From the NCBI GenBank assembly GCA_016125355.1, contig WGLX01000007.1, positions 1 through 64,000 on the forward strand: DNA of 64,000 nt, given 5' to 3'. Below, piece after piece: positions 36,125 to 45,870 of this stretch. This stretch comes from Actinomycetales bacterium. Lineage in GTDB: Bacteria > Actinomycetota > Actinomycetes > S36-B12. Position 1 is the stretch's first letter. Each line of letters opens with the position of its first letter. Below the pieces are notes generated by a model that was not told the DNA's origin, did not search any database, and worked only from the letters and a program-made list of their open reading frames with translations. A program made the translations under genes and the position numbers.

Positions 36125-37482
36125 GAATCCACCGCCCAGGTCCGCGAGCCTGGTTGACGGCCGCTGCCGCCATGACCGTCCTGGTGACGGCCGGCTGCGG
36201 GACGACGGCCAGCCAGGAAGACTCCACTTCCGCGGAGGCGACCTCCGCTGCATCAGCGTCCGCCGCTCCCGCATCCTCCGCCGCGGCCGAGCCCGGACCC
36301 GGCGTGTCGGACACGGAGATCGTCATCGGCCTCGAGACCAACCTGAAGTCGCAGGAGAACCAGGGCGGCACCGGGCTCCAGGTGCCGTCGGCCGCAGAGC
36401 AGGTGCCGATCCTCGTCGACCAGATCAACGCGGCGGGTGGCATCAACGGCCGCACCATCACGCTCGTCACTGCCGACTTCGACCCGTCCCAGCCGACTGC
36501 ACCACAGGAGAACGCCGCCTGCAACACCTTCACGCAGGACAACCAGGTGTTCGCCGTGCTCGCGCTCCGCAGTGATGCGACGGATGCCTACCTGACGTGC
36601 CTCCAGGACGCCGGGACGATCCTCATCGCCTCGTCACCTACGCAGCCGGTGACGGCGGAGATCCTGGCGGCCCATCCCGGCTTCTACGCGCCGCAGACCA
36701 TGAGCCTGACCCGATTCGCTCCCGCATACGTCACGGCCCTGTCGGACTCGGGCTTCTTCACCGACGGGAAGCTCGGCGTCCTCGTCAGCGCTGACAACCC
36801 GACCTTCCAGACCGTCTACGACACGGTGATGGCGCCAGCCCTCGAGGCTGCCGGTGCGACACCGGTCTACGTCGGGAGCGTCCCAGACGACTTCGCCAAG
36901 GCGGGCGACGCCGCAGCAACCGAGCTGCCGAAGATGGCCGAGGCAGGAGTCGACCGACTCATGGCCCTCGAGCCCAACGGAATCGGCATCGGCACGTTCA
37001 TCGCCGGCGGTGCGGCCGCCGGGTTCACCCCGAAGGCGACGATGAGCACCTTCGACACACCGGACCCTGTCCGTGCCGCGCTTCCGCCGGGCACGCTCAC
37101 CGGAGTCACCGGCTTCGCCTTCGGCTCGACCGTGGACGACTCCGAGGTCGACTCGCTCAACGCGACGGCCCAGAAGTGCATCGCCGACCTGACCGCGGGA
37201 GGCCAGCAGATCGCCGACAGCAACGGACGTGGCGTCAGCCTGATCAACTGCGCAGGCGTGTGGTTCCTTGCAGACGCCCTGGCCAACGTGACCGGGGTGG
37301 TCAACGCCGAGTCGTTCGCGGAAGGGGCGCTGGCGCTCGGTACCGACTACGAGTCGCCGTGGGGGAACCTGGACATGACCCTCGACGGACGGACAGGTCA
37401 GCATCAGTTCACCTCGTTCGAGTACAAGCCGAAGTGCAACTGCTTCGTCTACGGCGACGCGCCGATCGACGTCGTCGGCTGA
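36121..37482 (+). CDS. Branched-chain amino acid-type ABC transporter substrate-binding lipoprotein
   Basis: Lipobox VTAGC; VSDTEIVIGLETNLK, DQINAAGGINGRTITLVTADFD. Confidence 0.92.
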   Translation: MRIHRPGPRAWLTAAAAMTVLVTAGCGTTASQEDSTSAEATSAASASAAPASSAAAEPGPGVSDTEIVIGLETNLKSQENQGGTGLQVPSAAEQVPILVDQINAAGGINGRTITLVTADFDPSQPTAPQENAACNTFTQDNQVFAVLALRSDATDAYLTCLQDAGTILIASSPTQPVTAEILAAHPGFYAPQTMSLTRFAPAYVTALSDSGFFTDGKLGVLVSADNPTFQTVYDTVMAPALEAAGATPVYVGSVPDDFAKAGDAAATELPKMAEAGVDRLMALEPNGIGIGTFIAGGAAAGFTPKATMSTFDTPDPVRAALPPGTLTGVTGFAFGSTVDDSEVDSLNATAQKCIADLTAGGQQIADSNGRGVSLINCAGVWFLADALANVTGVVNAESFAEGALALGTDYESPWGNLDMTLDGRTGQHQFTSFEYKPKCNCFVYGDAPIDVVG

Positions 37483-37519
37483 TGACACAGGCGAGGGACT
37501 CGGACGTCAGGGGGCGCGC

Positions 37520-38632
37520 GTGCTGACACGTGCGTACGACGTGCTGGTGGTGGGTGCCGGTGTCGCCGGCGCCGCCATCGCCGAGTCCCTCGCCGCGTCG
37601 ACCGATGCCCGCATCGGCATCGTCGAGGCGGCGCCCACGCCCGGGCTGCACTCCAGCGGGCGCTCGGTCGCCGTCTTCGATCCCCTCTACGGGGACGCAT
37701 TCGTACAGGCACTGTCCTCGGCGAGCCGGCTGGCCCTCGAGGAAGGCCTGGACGGAAGCTCGCCGAGCCTTCTGTCGCCGCGCGATCTCATCGTTGTCGC
37801 TACTGCCGCCCAGCCGGGTGCGCTCGAGGAGAGGTACCCGGCGGGTTCGAGCGGCATCGAACGGCTCGGTGAAGGTGAGGTTCGGGAACGGTTCCCGGCT
37901 CTCCGCGCCGGGTGCGTGCTGGCCGGGGTGCGGCATCGCGGCGGTGCGGACCTCGACGTCGCACGCCTTCATCAGGGCCTGCTGGCGAGCGCTCGGAGAG
38001 GGGGAGTCGACGTCCTTCTCAACCACAGCCTGGACGCACTGGCCCCAGACGAGGGAACCGGATGGCTGGCGCGCGTGGGGCCCGAGCAGATCCGCACCTC
38101 CATCCTCGTGAATGCGGCCGGCGCCTGGGCCGACCATGTCGCCGCGCTTGCCGGCGCGGAGCCCTTGGGGGTGATCGCCCATCGGCGATCCGTCGGCGTT
38201 GCCGCGTCGACTCACGAGGACAGTTCCCGATGGGCCATGATCGTGGACGTCGACATGGACTGGTACGTCAAGCCCGATGCTGGCTCGTTCCTTCTTTCTC
38301 CTGCCGACGCGACTCCCGTCCGCCCCGGAGATCCGCGCCCCGACGAGTGGGAGTTGGCGCGGGCCATAGAGGTCATCAACGACACCACGACCCTGGCGGT
38401 CCGGTCCCTCACGCGTACGTGGGCCGGTCTGCGCACCTACACCGCCGACGAACGGCCGATCATCGGCTTCGACGCCCGGGTGCCCGGCTTCTTCTGGCAC
38501 GCTGCCTTCGGCGGCTTCGGTCTGCAGGTTGCGCCTGCCGCCGGTGCACTGGGCGCTGACCTCGTGGCGGGCCGCATCCCGCTCATGGACCCCGCGCCCT
38601 ATGCCCCTACCCGGTTCCAGGGGGTGCGATGA
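37520..38632 (+). CDS. FAD-dependent oxidoreductase, DauA (D-arginine dehydrogenase)-like
   Basis: VVGAGVAGAAIAESLA, LHSSGRSVAVF, GADLDVARLHQG, NAAGAWADHVAALAG, YVKPDAGSFLLSPAD, TWAGLRTYTAD. Confidence 0.85.
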   Translation: MLTRAYDVLVVGAGVAGAAIAESLAASTDARIGIVEAAPTPGLHSSGRSVAVFDPLYGDAFVQALSSASRLALEEGLDGSSPSLLSPRDLIVVATAAQPGALEERYPAGSSGIERLGEGEVRERFPALRAGCVLAGVRHRGGADLDVARLHQGLLASARRGGVDVLLNHSLDALAPDEGTGWLARVGPEQIRTSILVNAAGAWADHVAALAGAEPLGVIAHRRSVGVAASTHEDSSRWAMIVDVDMDWYVKPDAGSFLLSPADATPVRPGDPRPDEWELARAIEVINDTTTLAVRSLTRTWAGLRTYTADERPIIGFDARVPGFFWHAAFGGFGLQVAPAAGALGADLVAGRIPLMDPAPYAPTRFQGVR

Positions 38633-39858
38633 CGGACATGCTCATGCGCCAGACCATCGTTGACGAGGAAGCAGACGCGGAACGCAGGAAGCGGTTCCCG
38701 ATCGGAGCGAAGCTGGAGTTCGATGATCTCCAGGAGGCTGGCCGCGAGTCGGCACTCGACCAACTACGGGCCGCCGAGCCCGTGTCCTGGGTCCCCGCTC
38801 TCGGCGGCTGGCTCGTGACGAGCCGTGCTGCCGCTCGCACCGTGCTGTCACCGCGGACAGACGTGACAGTGGAGGTCGCGGAGAACCTGGTGCGCGCGTC
38901 ACTCGGTCGGATGATGCTCACGACCGATGCGGATGAGCACGCCCGTCTGCGGCGGCCCTTCGAACGTCCCTTCAAGCTGAGCACGGTCCGGAGCACGTTC
39001 GGCGAGGTGATCGTCGAGGAGGCCGACTCGCTGCTCGCGGCCATGACGTCGATCGGAACTGCCGAGCTGGGGGAGTCCTTCGCAGCACCGTTCGCGGTGC
39101 GCATGGCGGGCCGGATGCTGGGCCTCTCGCTGGGGGAGACTGCTGAGATCGACCGCATCTACGCGGCCTTCGCCGCCGCCATGGTCTACGACGGGAACCC
39201 CGAGCCGCAACGGGACGCGGACCGCGCCCGAGCCGAGCTCGACGCGATCCTGCACGCCGAACTCGATCGCTGCCGACGTCATCCCGAGGACTCGATCACC
39301 TCGCAGGTGGTGGCCGACCCCGAGGGGCTCACCGACGAGGAGATCGTCGCCCAACTGCGCGTCATCATGTTCGGGGCAGTCGAGACCATCCAGGCCTCCG
39401 TGATGAACACCCTGCTGCTCCTGTTTCAGCACCCAGGCCAGTTCGCTGAGGTGAGCAGTGACCCCTCCCTCATCGGTGGTGCCGCCGACGAGGCCATCCG
39501 CCTCGTGCCACCGGTTGCGTTCGTCGAGCGATGGACGAGCACGCCCTTGGAGGTGGACGGAGTGGTCATCCCGGCCGGGGAGTTCGTCGGCATCTCGGTC
39601 CTGGCTGCGAACCGCGACCCTGCGACGTTCCCCGACCCGACGTCCTTCGACATGCGTCGCTCCAATGCAGCCCGGGCCCTGTCGTTCGCCTTCGGCATCC
39701 ATGCCTGCCTGGGGGTGCATCTGGCCAAGATCGAGACGGCCACGGCACTCGAAAGGATGTTCATGCAGCTCCCCGACCTGAGGCTCATCGACCACGATCC
39801 GCCGTCGGGCTTCGCGTTCCGCCGCCCCGCGCGCCTGACAGTCTCGTGGAGGGTGTGA
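38629..39858 (+). CDS. Cytochrome P450 (copy B, close paralogue of copy A)
   Basis: Heme loop FAFGIHACLGVHLA, EAIR; long identical blocks with 3949-5181. Confidence 0.95.
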   Translation: MTDMLMRQTIVDEEADAERRKRFPIGAKLEFDDLQEAGRESALDQLRAAEPVSWVPALGGWLVTSRAAARTVLSPRTDVTVEVAENLVRASLGRMMLTTDADEHARLRRPFERPFKLSTVRSTFGEVIVEEADSLLAAMTSIGTAELGESFAAPFAVRMAGRMLGLSLGETAEIDRIYAAFAAAMVYDGNPEPQRDADRARAELDAILHAELDRCRRHPEDSITSQVVADPEGLTDEEIVAQLRVIMFGAVETIQASVMNTLLLLFQHPGQFAEVSSDPSLIGGAADEAIRLVPPVAFVERWTSTPLEVDGVVIPAGEFVGISVLAANRDPATFPDPTSFDMRRSNAARALSFAFGIHACLGVHLAKIETATALERMFMQLPDLRLIDHDPPSGFAFRRPARLTVSWRV

Positions 39859-40874
39859 TGGCACGCTACGGCGCCCAGTACGGCCCCGACATCACGTTCC
39901 TCGGGGTCGACCGATGCGACTGGGCGGACGCCTCGACGTACGTCGACGCTGACGTGGTCATCCTCGGCGCCCCCTTCGACGGCGGCACGTCGTATCGAAG
40001 TGGAACTCGCTTCGGCCCGCAGTACATCCGCCAGTCCTGCTACCTGGAGCATGACGGCTCCCGTCCGTCCTTGGCGCTTCGCGTGGATGCCCTGCGGGAC
40101 CTCCGGGTCTACGATGCCGGCGACGTCGAGATGTTCTCAGGGGATGCGGCACGGTCAGTCACCGACCTCCAGCGGGCAGTGCACACGGTCTCGAGGAACG
40201 GTGCCATCCCTCTGGTGCTGGGTGGAGACCACACGATCGCTTGGCCGGACGCTGCCGGGGTCGCACAACACATCGGGCATGGTCGAGTGTCGATGATTCA
40301 CTTCGACGCGCATGCAGACACGGGCGACATCAACTTCGGGTCGCTCATCGCCCACGGGACTCCCATGCGTCGCCTGATCGAGAGTGGGTCCGTGCGCGGC
40401 GATCGCTTCCTGCAGATCGGTTTGCGCGGCTACTGGCCGGGTCCCGAGACCCTCGACTGGATGGCCCGTGAGGGCATGCGGTCGTACGAGATGACCGAGA
40501 TCGGCGTCCGGGGTCTCGAGACCTGTCTGACAGAGGCATTCCAGATCGCGTTGGACGAGTGCGACGGAGTGTTCCTGTCAGTCGACGTCGACGTGTGCGA
40601 CCCGGGCCACGCGCCCGGGACAGGGACGCCGGAGCCGGGAGGGCTGACCTCGCGGCAGCTCCTGGATGCGGTACGCCGCATCACCTACGAGCTTCCCGTC
40701 GTCGGCATCGACATTGTGGAGGTGTCCCCACCGTTCGACCATGCGGAGATCACGTCGCTGCTCGCGAATCGCATCGCTCTCGAGGCGCTGAGTGGCCTGG
40801 CCCGCCGCCGGGCGGATGAACGGCTCGGCCCATGGGATGCGGCTCGCCCTCTGCTGGACGGACGAGGAGGCTAG
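39858..40874 (+). CDS. Agmatinase/arginase family ureohydrolase
   Basis: LGGDHTIAW, HFDAHADTGD, SVDVDVCDPGHAPGTGTPEPGGLTSRQLL. Confidence 0.93.
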   Translation: MARYGAQYGPDITFLGVDRCDWADASTYVDADVVILGAPFDGGTSYRSGTRFGPQYIRQSCYLEHDGSRPSLALRVDALRDLRVYDAGDVEMFSGDAARSVTDLQRAVHTVSRNGAIPLVLGGDHTIAWPDAAGVAQHIGHGRVSMIHFDAHADTGDINFGSLIAHGTPMRRLIESGSVRGDRFLQIGLRGYWPGPETLDWMAREGMRSYEMTEIGVRGLETCLTEAFQIALDECDGVFLSVDVDVCDPGHAPGTGTPEPGGLTSRQLLDAVRRITYELPVVGIDIVEVSPPFDHAEITSLLANRIALEALSGLARRRADERLGPWDAARPLLDGRGG

Positions 40875-40898
40875 GAGGACCTCCTGGTTGCCTGGCAC

Positions 40899-41282
40899 TT
40901 ACGTGGCGGACTTGGGCAGGTGAGCTACCCGCGGGCCCATCGCCTCGGCCATCGCGATGACTCCACTGAGCGGGCGAAGCATGACGGTCAGCCGCGCGAC
41001 CCGACCGTCGGCGTCGAGCACGAGGTGATCCAGGCCCTCCACCTGCTTGCCGTTCACCGACGTGCGGAAGACCAGCGCGTGGGTCCCGTCCCCTGCGAGG
41101 TCGTCGGTGTACGCGAAGTCGCTGAAGACGTCCATCACGTGACCCAGCACCTCCGTCACGACATCACTCCCCTGGAAGGGCTGGAAGGCGACGGGGCTGA
41201 AGAACACTACGTCGTCGGCGAGGGTGGCGCGCACGGCCTCGAGATCGCGGGCTTCGACGGCCGCTCGGAAGGGATGCGTCAT
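40899..41282 (-). CDS. SnoaL-like/nuclear transport factor 2 family protein
   Basis: MTHPFRAAVEARDLEAVRATLADDVVFFSPVAFQPFQG... Confidence 0.78.
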   Translation of the reverse strand: MTHPFRAAVEARDLEAVRATLADDVVFFSPVAFQPFQGSDVVTEVLGHVMDVFSDFAYTDDLAGDGTHALVFRTSVNGKQVEGLDHLVLDADGRVARLTVMLRPLSGVIAMAEAMGPRVAHLPKSAT

Positions 41283-41335
41283 GCGCGCACAGTACGCCCG
41301 ATGTGGGGAGGGGTCGAGGTCGTCATCGCTGACGG

Positions 41336-42028
41336 CTACGCGGATGCGTCGGCCGTCACGACCCGGCAGGGCTGCAGGAGGGCCCACCCGCCTGCCCGGT
41401 CGCCGGGACCGAGATCGGTGGCGCCGAGCAGCGTCCCGAACATCAGGTCGCGACGGGACCTCGAATGCCCCAGGCCGATGACGTGACCGAGTTCGTGGGC
41501 GATGACCTCGGTGCTCTGGGCCAACGGCACCCGGTTGACGTACGAGGCACGGAACGCCGCGGAGGCCTCGAGGATCGTGTGGGTCGTCGTCTCCACCCGG
41601 ATGGGCCCGGCGAGGCCGACGATGAAGGGGTCGAACCCGGACTTCTGCCGGTCCGTCACGACGGTGAAGTAGATCCAGCGATCACGGTCGACGCCGTCTG
41701 CCGGCCGGGAGACGCCCGTGGCCGAGTCGAAGGCGACAGGGACCTCGCCGCCGTAGGCGAACGTGACGACATGGCCCCGGTTCCACATCGCCAGGGCGCG
41801 CTTGGTGGCCTTCACGAGGGTCGATCGCCGAGCCGGGTCGACCGCGCGGGAGTCGACGGACACGTGGATGGGGTCGGGGCACGCCGACCAGCCCGCGCCG
41901 TCGAACTGCGTGCCGGCGAAGATCGAGGTCCAGGCGGGGGCGTCGTCGGCCACTGCCGTGGGGGCGATGAGCGCCGTGGTCGACACGGCCAGGGCCGCCA
42001 GCCAGGTGGCGAGGCGGCGCATCGACAT
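41336..42028 (-). CDS. Secreted matrixin-like metalloprotease
   Basis: Signal peptide; zinc motif HELGHVIGLGHS. Confidence 0.88.
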   Translation of the reverse strand: MSMRRLATWLAALAVSTTALIAPTAVADDAPAWTSIFAGTQFDGAGWSACPDPIHVSVDSRAVDPARRSTLVKATKRALAMWNRGHVVTFAYGGEVPVAFDSATGVSRPADGVDRDRWIYFTVVTDRQKSGFDPFIVGLAGPIRVETTTHTILEASAAFRASYVNRVPLAQSTEVIAHELGHVIGLGHSRSRRDLMFGTLLGATDLGPGDRAGGWALLQPCRVVTADASA

Positions 42029-42067
42029 GGCCGGACGCTAGGGCACGCGGCCCCGGTGCGGAAGGTG

Positions 42068-42475
42068 TCAGCCGTGGACCGTGGCCCAGGCCTCGCGCAC
42101 GAGGCGCTCCAGCACGTCGAGGTCGATGTCGTCCAGTCTCTTGACGTACACGCACGCCTTGCCGGTGGTGTGGGGTCCGAGGTCCGCGAGCAGGGGACTG
42201 TCGGGCTCGTAGCCGTTGTGGATCCCGTAGATCGTCAGCGCTTGCTTGCGGGGCGAGAAGCCGACGTCGAACCACTCGTAGGTGCCGAGCGTGTTGGTGT
42301 ACGGGGTGGCGCCGAAGCCGACCATGCTCGGGCCCCACATGACGGCCGGCTGGCCGGTCACGCGCTCCATCAGGCTGCGCAGCGCATGGCCTTCGGCTCG
42401 TCGCCGTGGGCTCTCCACCGCGTCCAGGAACGCCGTGACGTCCGCATCCGTGGGCCGCGTCTTCGGTGCTGCCAT
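42068..42475 (-). CDS. DUF1801 domain-containing protein
   Basis: DVTAFLDAVESPRRRAEGHALRSLMERVTGQPAVMWGPSMVGFG pattern. Confidence 0.82.
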   Translation of the reverse strand: MAAPKTRPTDADVTAFLDAVESPRRRAEGHALRSLMERVTGQPAVMWGPSMVGFGATPYTNTLGTYEWFDVGFSPRKQALTIYGIHNGYEPDSPLLADLGPHTTGKACVYVKRLDDIDLDVLERLVREAWATVHG

Positions 42476-42523
42476 GCGGGGAGGCTAACGCGCCAGGAGC
42501 AGCCGACGGAAGGCACCGACCGC

Positions 42524-43126
42524 CTATCCGTGCACGCCGAACTGGCCGCGATGCACGACCGACTCTGCTCCTCGTCGGCGCTCGTCGACCGCCGCCGGCT
42601 GGGCAGGGGTGTCCGGTGCGCGGTGCCCGACGGTGATGCCGCCGAGGGGGGCGTAGTCGTCGGGGATGCCGAACTCGGCGCGGAAGGGCGCCAGCTGGTC
42701 GGGCTGGATGCCGAAGAAGCACGCGTCCAGTCCCTCGTCGACGGCCGTGAGCAGGATGAGGAGGGACGCCATTCCCGTGTCGATGAACCAGTACGGAGCC
42801 GGCCACCGGGCCTCCGCCCGGTCCTCCCAGCCCTTGTCCGGCTCCGCGTAGCGCTCCAGGTAGGTCGCCTTGTGCGCGAGCGGCACGATGACGACGGGCG
42901 CGAGCTGCATCGTCGGCGTCTGCTCGACCCGCGTGGGGACGAACGGCCAGAAGCGGGCCCGGTCCTCGTCGTCCGTCAGCACCAGGAACGCCCATCCCTG
43001 GGAGAAGCCGGCGGACGGCGCCCGGAGCGCGGCGGCGAGGAGCCGATCCACGACCTCCGGCGCGACGGGCTCGTCGGTGAAGTGGCGGATCATCCGGCGG
43101 CGGCGCACGACCTCGGCGAACTCCAT
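42524..43126 (-). CDS. Nitroreductase family protein
   Basis: MEFAEVVRRRRMIRHFTDEPV...RAPSAGFSQGWAFLVL. Confidence 0.88.
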   Translation of the reverse strand: MEFAEVVRRRRMIRHFTDEPVAPEVVDRLLAAALRAPSAGFSQGWAFLVLTDDEDRARFWPFVPTRVEQTPTMQLAPVVIVPLAHKATYLERYAEPDKGWEDRAEARWPAPYWFIDTGMASLLILLTAVDEGLDACFFGIQPDQLAPFRAEFGIPDDYAPLGGITVGHRAPDTPAQPAAVDERRRGAESVVHRGQFGVHG

Positions 43127-43258
43127 GCACGGGAGTCTGGCACCTGCCGCTGGGCGCTTGCATGGTCTGTGCCTGCCGGTAGCGTGAGGTCCCTCAGGGG
43201 GCATGAGCCGGGTTCCGCTTCCGCGGGCCCGGGCGGACGAACTCGTGGGGGGTACGAG

Positions 43259-44629
43259 ATGAGCGGAACGCTGGCCGACGACGAGGTCCGCGCCCGCGTC
43301 GACGCACTGATGCCCTGGGTCGTCGACGGGCTGTCCGACCTCGTGCGCATCCCGTCCGTCGCCACCGAGGGCTTCCCGCCCGAGCCCGTCCTGGCCGCCC
43401 ACGATGCCGTCGTGCGCCTGCTGACCGAGGCCGGCGTCCCGCAGATCGACGACCTCGTGATCGAGGGCAAGACGGGCCCCGTCGTCGTCGGCACCGTGCC
43501 GGGGCCCGTGGGCGCGCCGACCGTCCTGCTCTACTCGCACTACGACGTCGTCCCCGCCGGTGACGAGGGACTGTGGGAGACGCCTCCCTTCGAGCCCGTC
43601 CAGCGCGACGGAGCCGTCTACGGGCGAGGGACGGCAGACTCCAAGGCGAACATCATGGGCATCCTCGCTGCCGTGCGGGTGTTCGAGGGCACTCCGCCGG
43701 TGACCGTCCGCATCGTGATCGAGGGGCAGGAGGAGTACGGCAGCCCGTTCGACGTCTACCCGCCGCGCGACCCGGCGACCTTCGCGGCCGACGTCATGGT
43801 GATCGCCGACGTCGGCAGCGTCCGGCCGGGCGTCCCGACGATGACGACGGCGCTGCGCGGATCCGCCTCCGTCCGAGTCGATGCCCGGACGATGTCCGGG
43901 GACGCCCACAGCGGGCTCTTCGGCGGGGCGGCGCCCGATGCGCGGCAGGCCCTCATCGCTGCGCTGGCCACGCTGCACGACGCGCAGGGCAACGTGACGG
44001 TCGCCGGCCTGCTGCAGGAGCCCTGGCCGGGGATCGAACTGGACGAGGACGAGTTCCGGGGCAACGCCGGCGTGCTGGAGGCCGTCCCGCTCAGTGGCAG
44101 CGGCTCGCTCGGCACGCGCATCTGGACCGGTCCGGCCATCACGGTGATCGGGTTCGACGCGCCCGCCGCGGACGCACCGGTCAATGCCGTCGCCTCCCGT
44201 GCATCCGCCGTCCTCAACCTGCGTGTGCATCCCCGACAGTCGGCGGCCGAGGCCCAGCAGGCACTGGTCGACCACCTCGAGGCGCTGCGGCCGTTCGGCG
44301 TCGAGATCGACGTGACCGCAGGTGAGGCCGGTGACGGTTTCATGGCCGACCAGGACGGCCGGGTGGTGAAGGTCGCACTCGACGCGCTCGGGAGGGCGTG
44401 GGAGTGCGATGCGGGCATGCTCGGCAGCGGCGGCTCCATCCCGATCGTCACGTCGCTGCAGCAGGCGGTGCCGGAGGCGCAGATCCTCCTGTTCGGCGCC
44501 ACGGACGGGCATGCGGCCATCCACGCACCGAACGAGCGCGTGCTGCTCGAGGAGCTGCGCAGGTCGATCATCGCCAAGGCCATCCTCATGCGCGAGCTCG
44601 GATCAGACGACGACCAGGAAGGGCAGTGA
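43259..44629 (+). CDS. M20 family dipeptidase/carboxypeptidase
   Basis: [35 protein letters not shown]. Confidence 0.92.
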   Translation: MSGTLADDEVRARVDALMPWVVDGLSDLVRIPSVATEGFPPEPVLAAHDAVVRLLTEAGVPQIDDLVIEGKTGPVVVGTVPGPVGAPTVLLYSHYDVVPAGDEGLWETPPFEPVQRDGAVYGRGTADSKANIMGILAAVRVFEGTPPVTVRIVIEGQEEYGSPFDVYPPRDPATFAADVMVIADVGSVRPGVPTMTTALRGSASVRVDARTMSGDAHSGLFGGAAPDARQALIAALATLHDAQGNVTVAGLLQEPWPGIELDEDEFRGNAGVLEAVPLSGSGSLGTRIWTGPAITVIGFDAPAADAPVNAVASRASAVLNLRVHPRQSAAEAQQALVDHLEALRPFGVEIDVTAGEAGDGFMADQDGRVVKVALDALGRAWECDAGMLGSGGSIPIVTSLQQAVPEAQILLFGATDGHAAIHAPNERVLLEELRRSIIAKAILMRELGSDDDQEGQ

Positions 44630-44631
44630 TC

Positions 44632-45870
44632 ATGGGTGAGTTCGGGGTCTACTCGGAGGTCGGCCGCCTGCGCACCGTGATGGTCTGCGCCCCGGGGCGC
44701 GCGCACCAGCGGCTCACCCCGTCGAACAACGACGACCTGCTCTTCGACGACGTCATGTGGGTCGAGGCGGCCAAGCGCGACCACTTCGACTTCATCCAGA
44801 AGATGCGCGACCGCGGCATCGACGTGCTCGAGATGCACAACCTCCTCGCCGAGACCGTGGCGGTGCCCGAGGCACGGGCGTGGATCCTCGACAACCAGGT
44901 GGTCCCCAACCAGGTCGGACTCGGGCTGGTCGACGAGGTGCGCAGCTACCTCGACGGGCTCGAGGACCGGGAGCTGGCCGAGACCCTGATCGGTGGCCTG
45001 TCGACGGACGAGTTCCCCGAGACCGTGGGCGGTGACATGCTCCGGCTCGTGCGCGACGCCGCCGGGGTGAACGAGTACCTGCTGCCTCCGCTGCCGAACA
45101 CCCTCTACACGCGCGACACCACGTGCTGGATCTACGGCGGTGTCACCCTCAATCCGCTGTTCTGGCCGGCTCGCCACGAGGAGACCATCCTCACGACCGC
45201 CATCTACCGGTACCACCCGCGGTTCGCGGGCAGGGTGAACGAGTGGTGGGGCGATCCGACCCGGGACTGGGGGCTGGCCACCGTCGAGGGCGGTGACGTC
45301 ATGCCCATCGGCAACCGGACCGTCCTCATCGGGATGAGCGAGCGCACGTCACGGCAGGGCATCAGCCAGTTGGCCGCCGCGCTGTTCGAGCGCGGCGCTG
45401 TCGACAGGGTCATCGTCGCCGCGATGCCGAAGCTGCGCGCGGCGATGCACCTCGACACGGTGTTCACCTTCGCCGACCGCGACGTCGTGCTCCTGTACCC
45501 CGACATCGTCTACGGCATCGAGGCCTTCTCCTACTACCCGTCCGACCGCCCCGGCGGGCTGGAGCTGCGCAAGGAGGAGGGGTCCTTCGTCGACACCGTG
45601 GCGGGGGCCCTCGGGCTCGAGCGACTGCGCGTCGTGGAGACGGGCGGGAACGCCTACCAGCGCGAGCGCACCCAGTGGGACTCCGGAGCGAATCTCGTCT
45701 GCGCCGAGCCGGGGGTCGTGTTCGCCTACGACCGCAACACCTACACCAACACCCTCCTGCGCAAGGAGGGCATCGAGGTGATCACCATCGTGGGGTCGGA
45801 GCTCGGCCGCGGCCGCGGTGGCGGCCACTGCATGACCTGCCCCATCGAGCGGGATCCGGTCGACGCATGA
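44632..45870 (+). CDS. arcA: Arginine deiminase
   Basis: [59 protein letters not shown]. Confidence 0.95.
   Translation: MGEFGVYSEVGRLRTVMVCAPGRAHQRLTPSNNDDLLFDDVMWVEAAKRDHFDFIQKMRDRGIDVLEMHNLLAETVAVPEARAWILDNQVVPNQVGLGLVDEVRSYLDGLEDRELAETLIGGLSTDEFPETVGGDMLRLVRDAAGVNEYLLPPLPNTLYTRDTTCWIYGGVTLNPLFWPARHEETILTTAIYRYHPRFAGRVNEWWGDPTRDWGLATVEGGDVMPIGNRTVLIGMSERTSRQGISQLAAALFERGAVDRVIVAAMPKLRAAMHLDTVFTFADRDVVLLYPDIVYGIEAFSYYPSDRPGGLELRKEEGSFVDTVAGALGLERLRVVETGGNAYQRERTQWDSGANLVCAEPGVVFAYDRNTYTNTLLRKEGIEVITIVGSELGRGRGGGHCMTCPIERDPVDA

Noticed and set aside
40873-40885. AGGAGGACCTCCT palindrome after the ureohydrolase gene
   Set aside because: Short and adjacent to a stop codon; could be a coincidental SD-like palindrome, with no extended stem or U tract to support a terminator.
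42524-44524. Full 666-aa ORF as one protein
   Set aside because: Only the C-terminal ~200 aa (from MEFAEVV) resemble a nitroreductase; the N-terminal part is antisense to the M20 peptidase.
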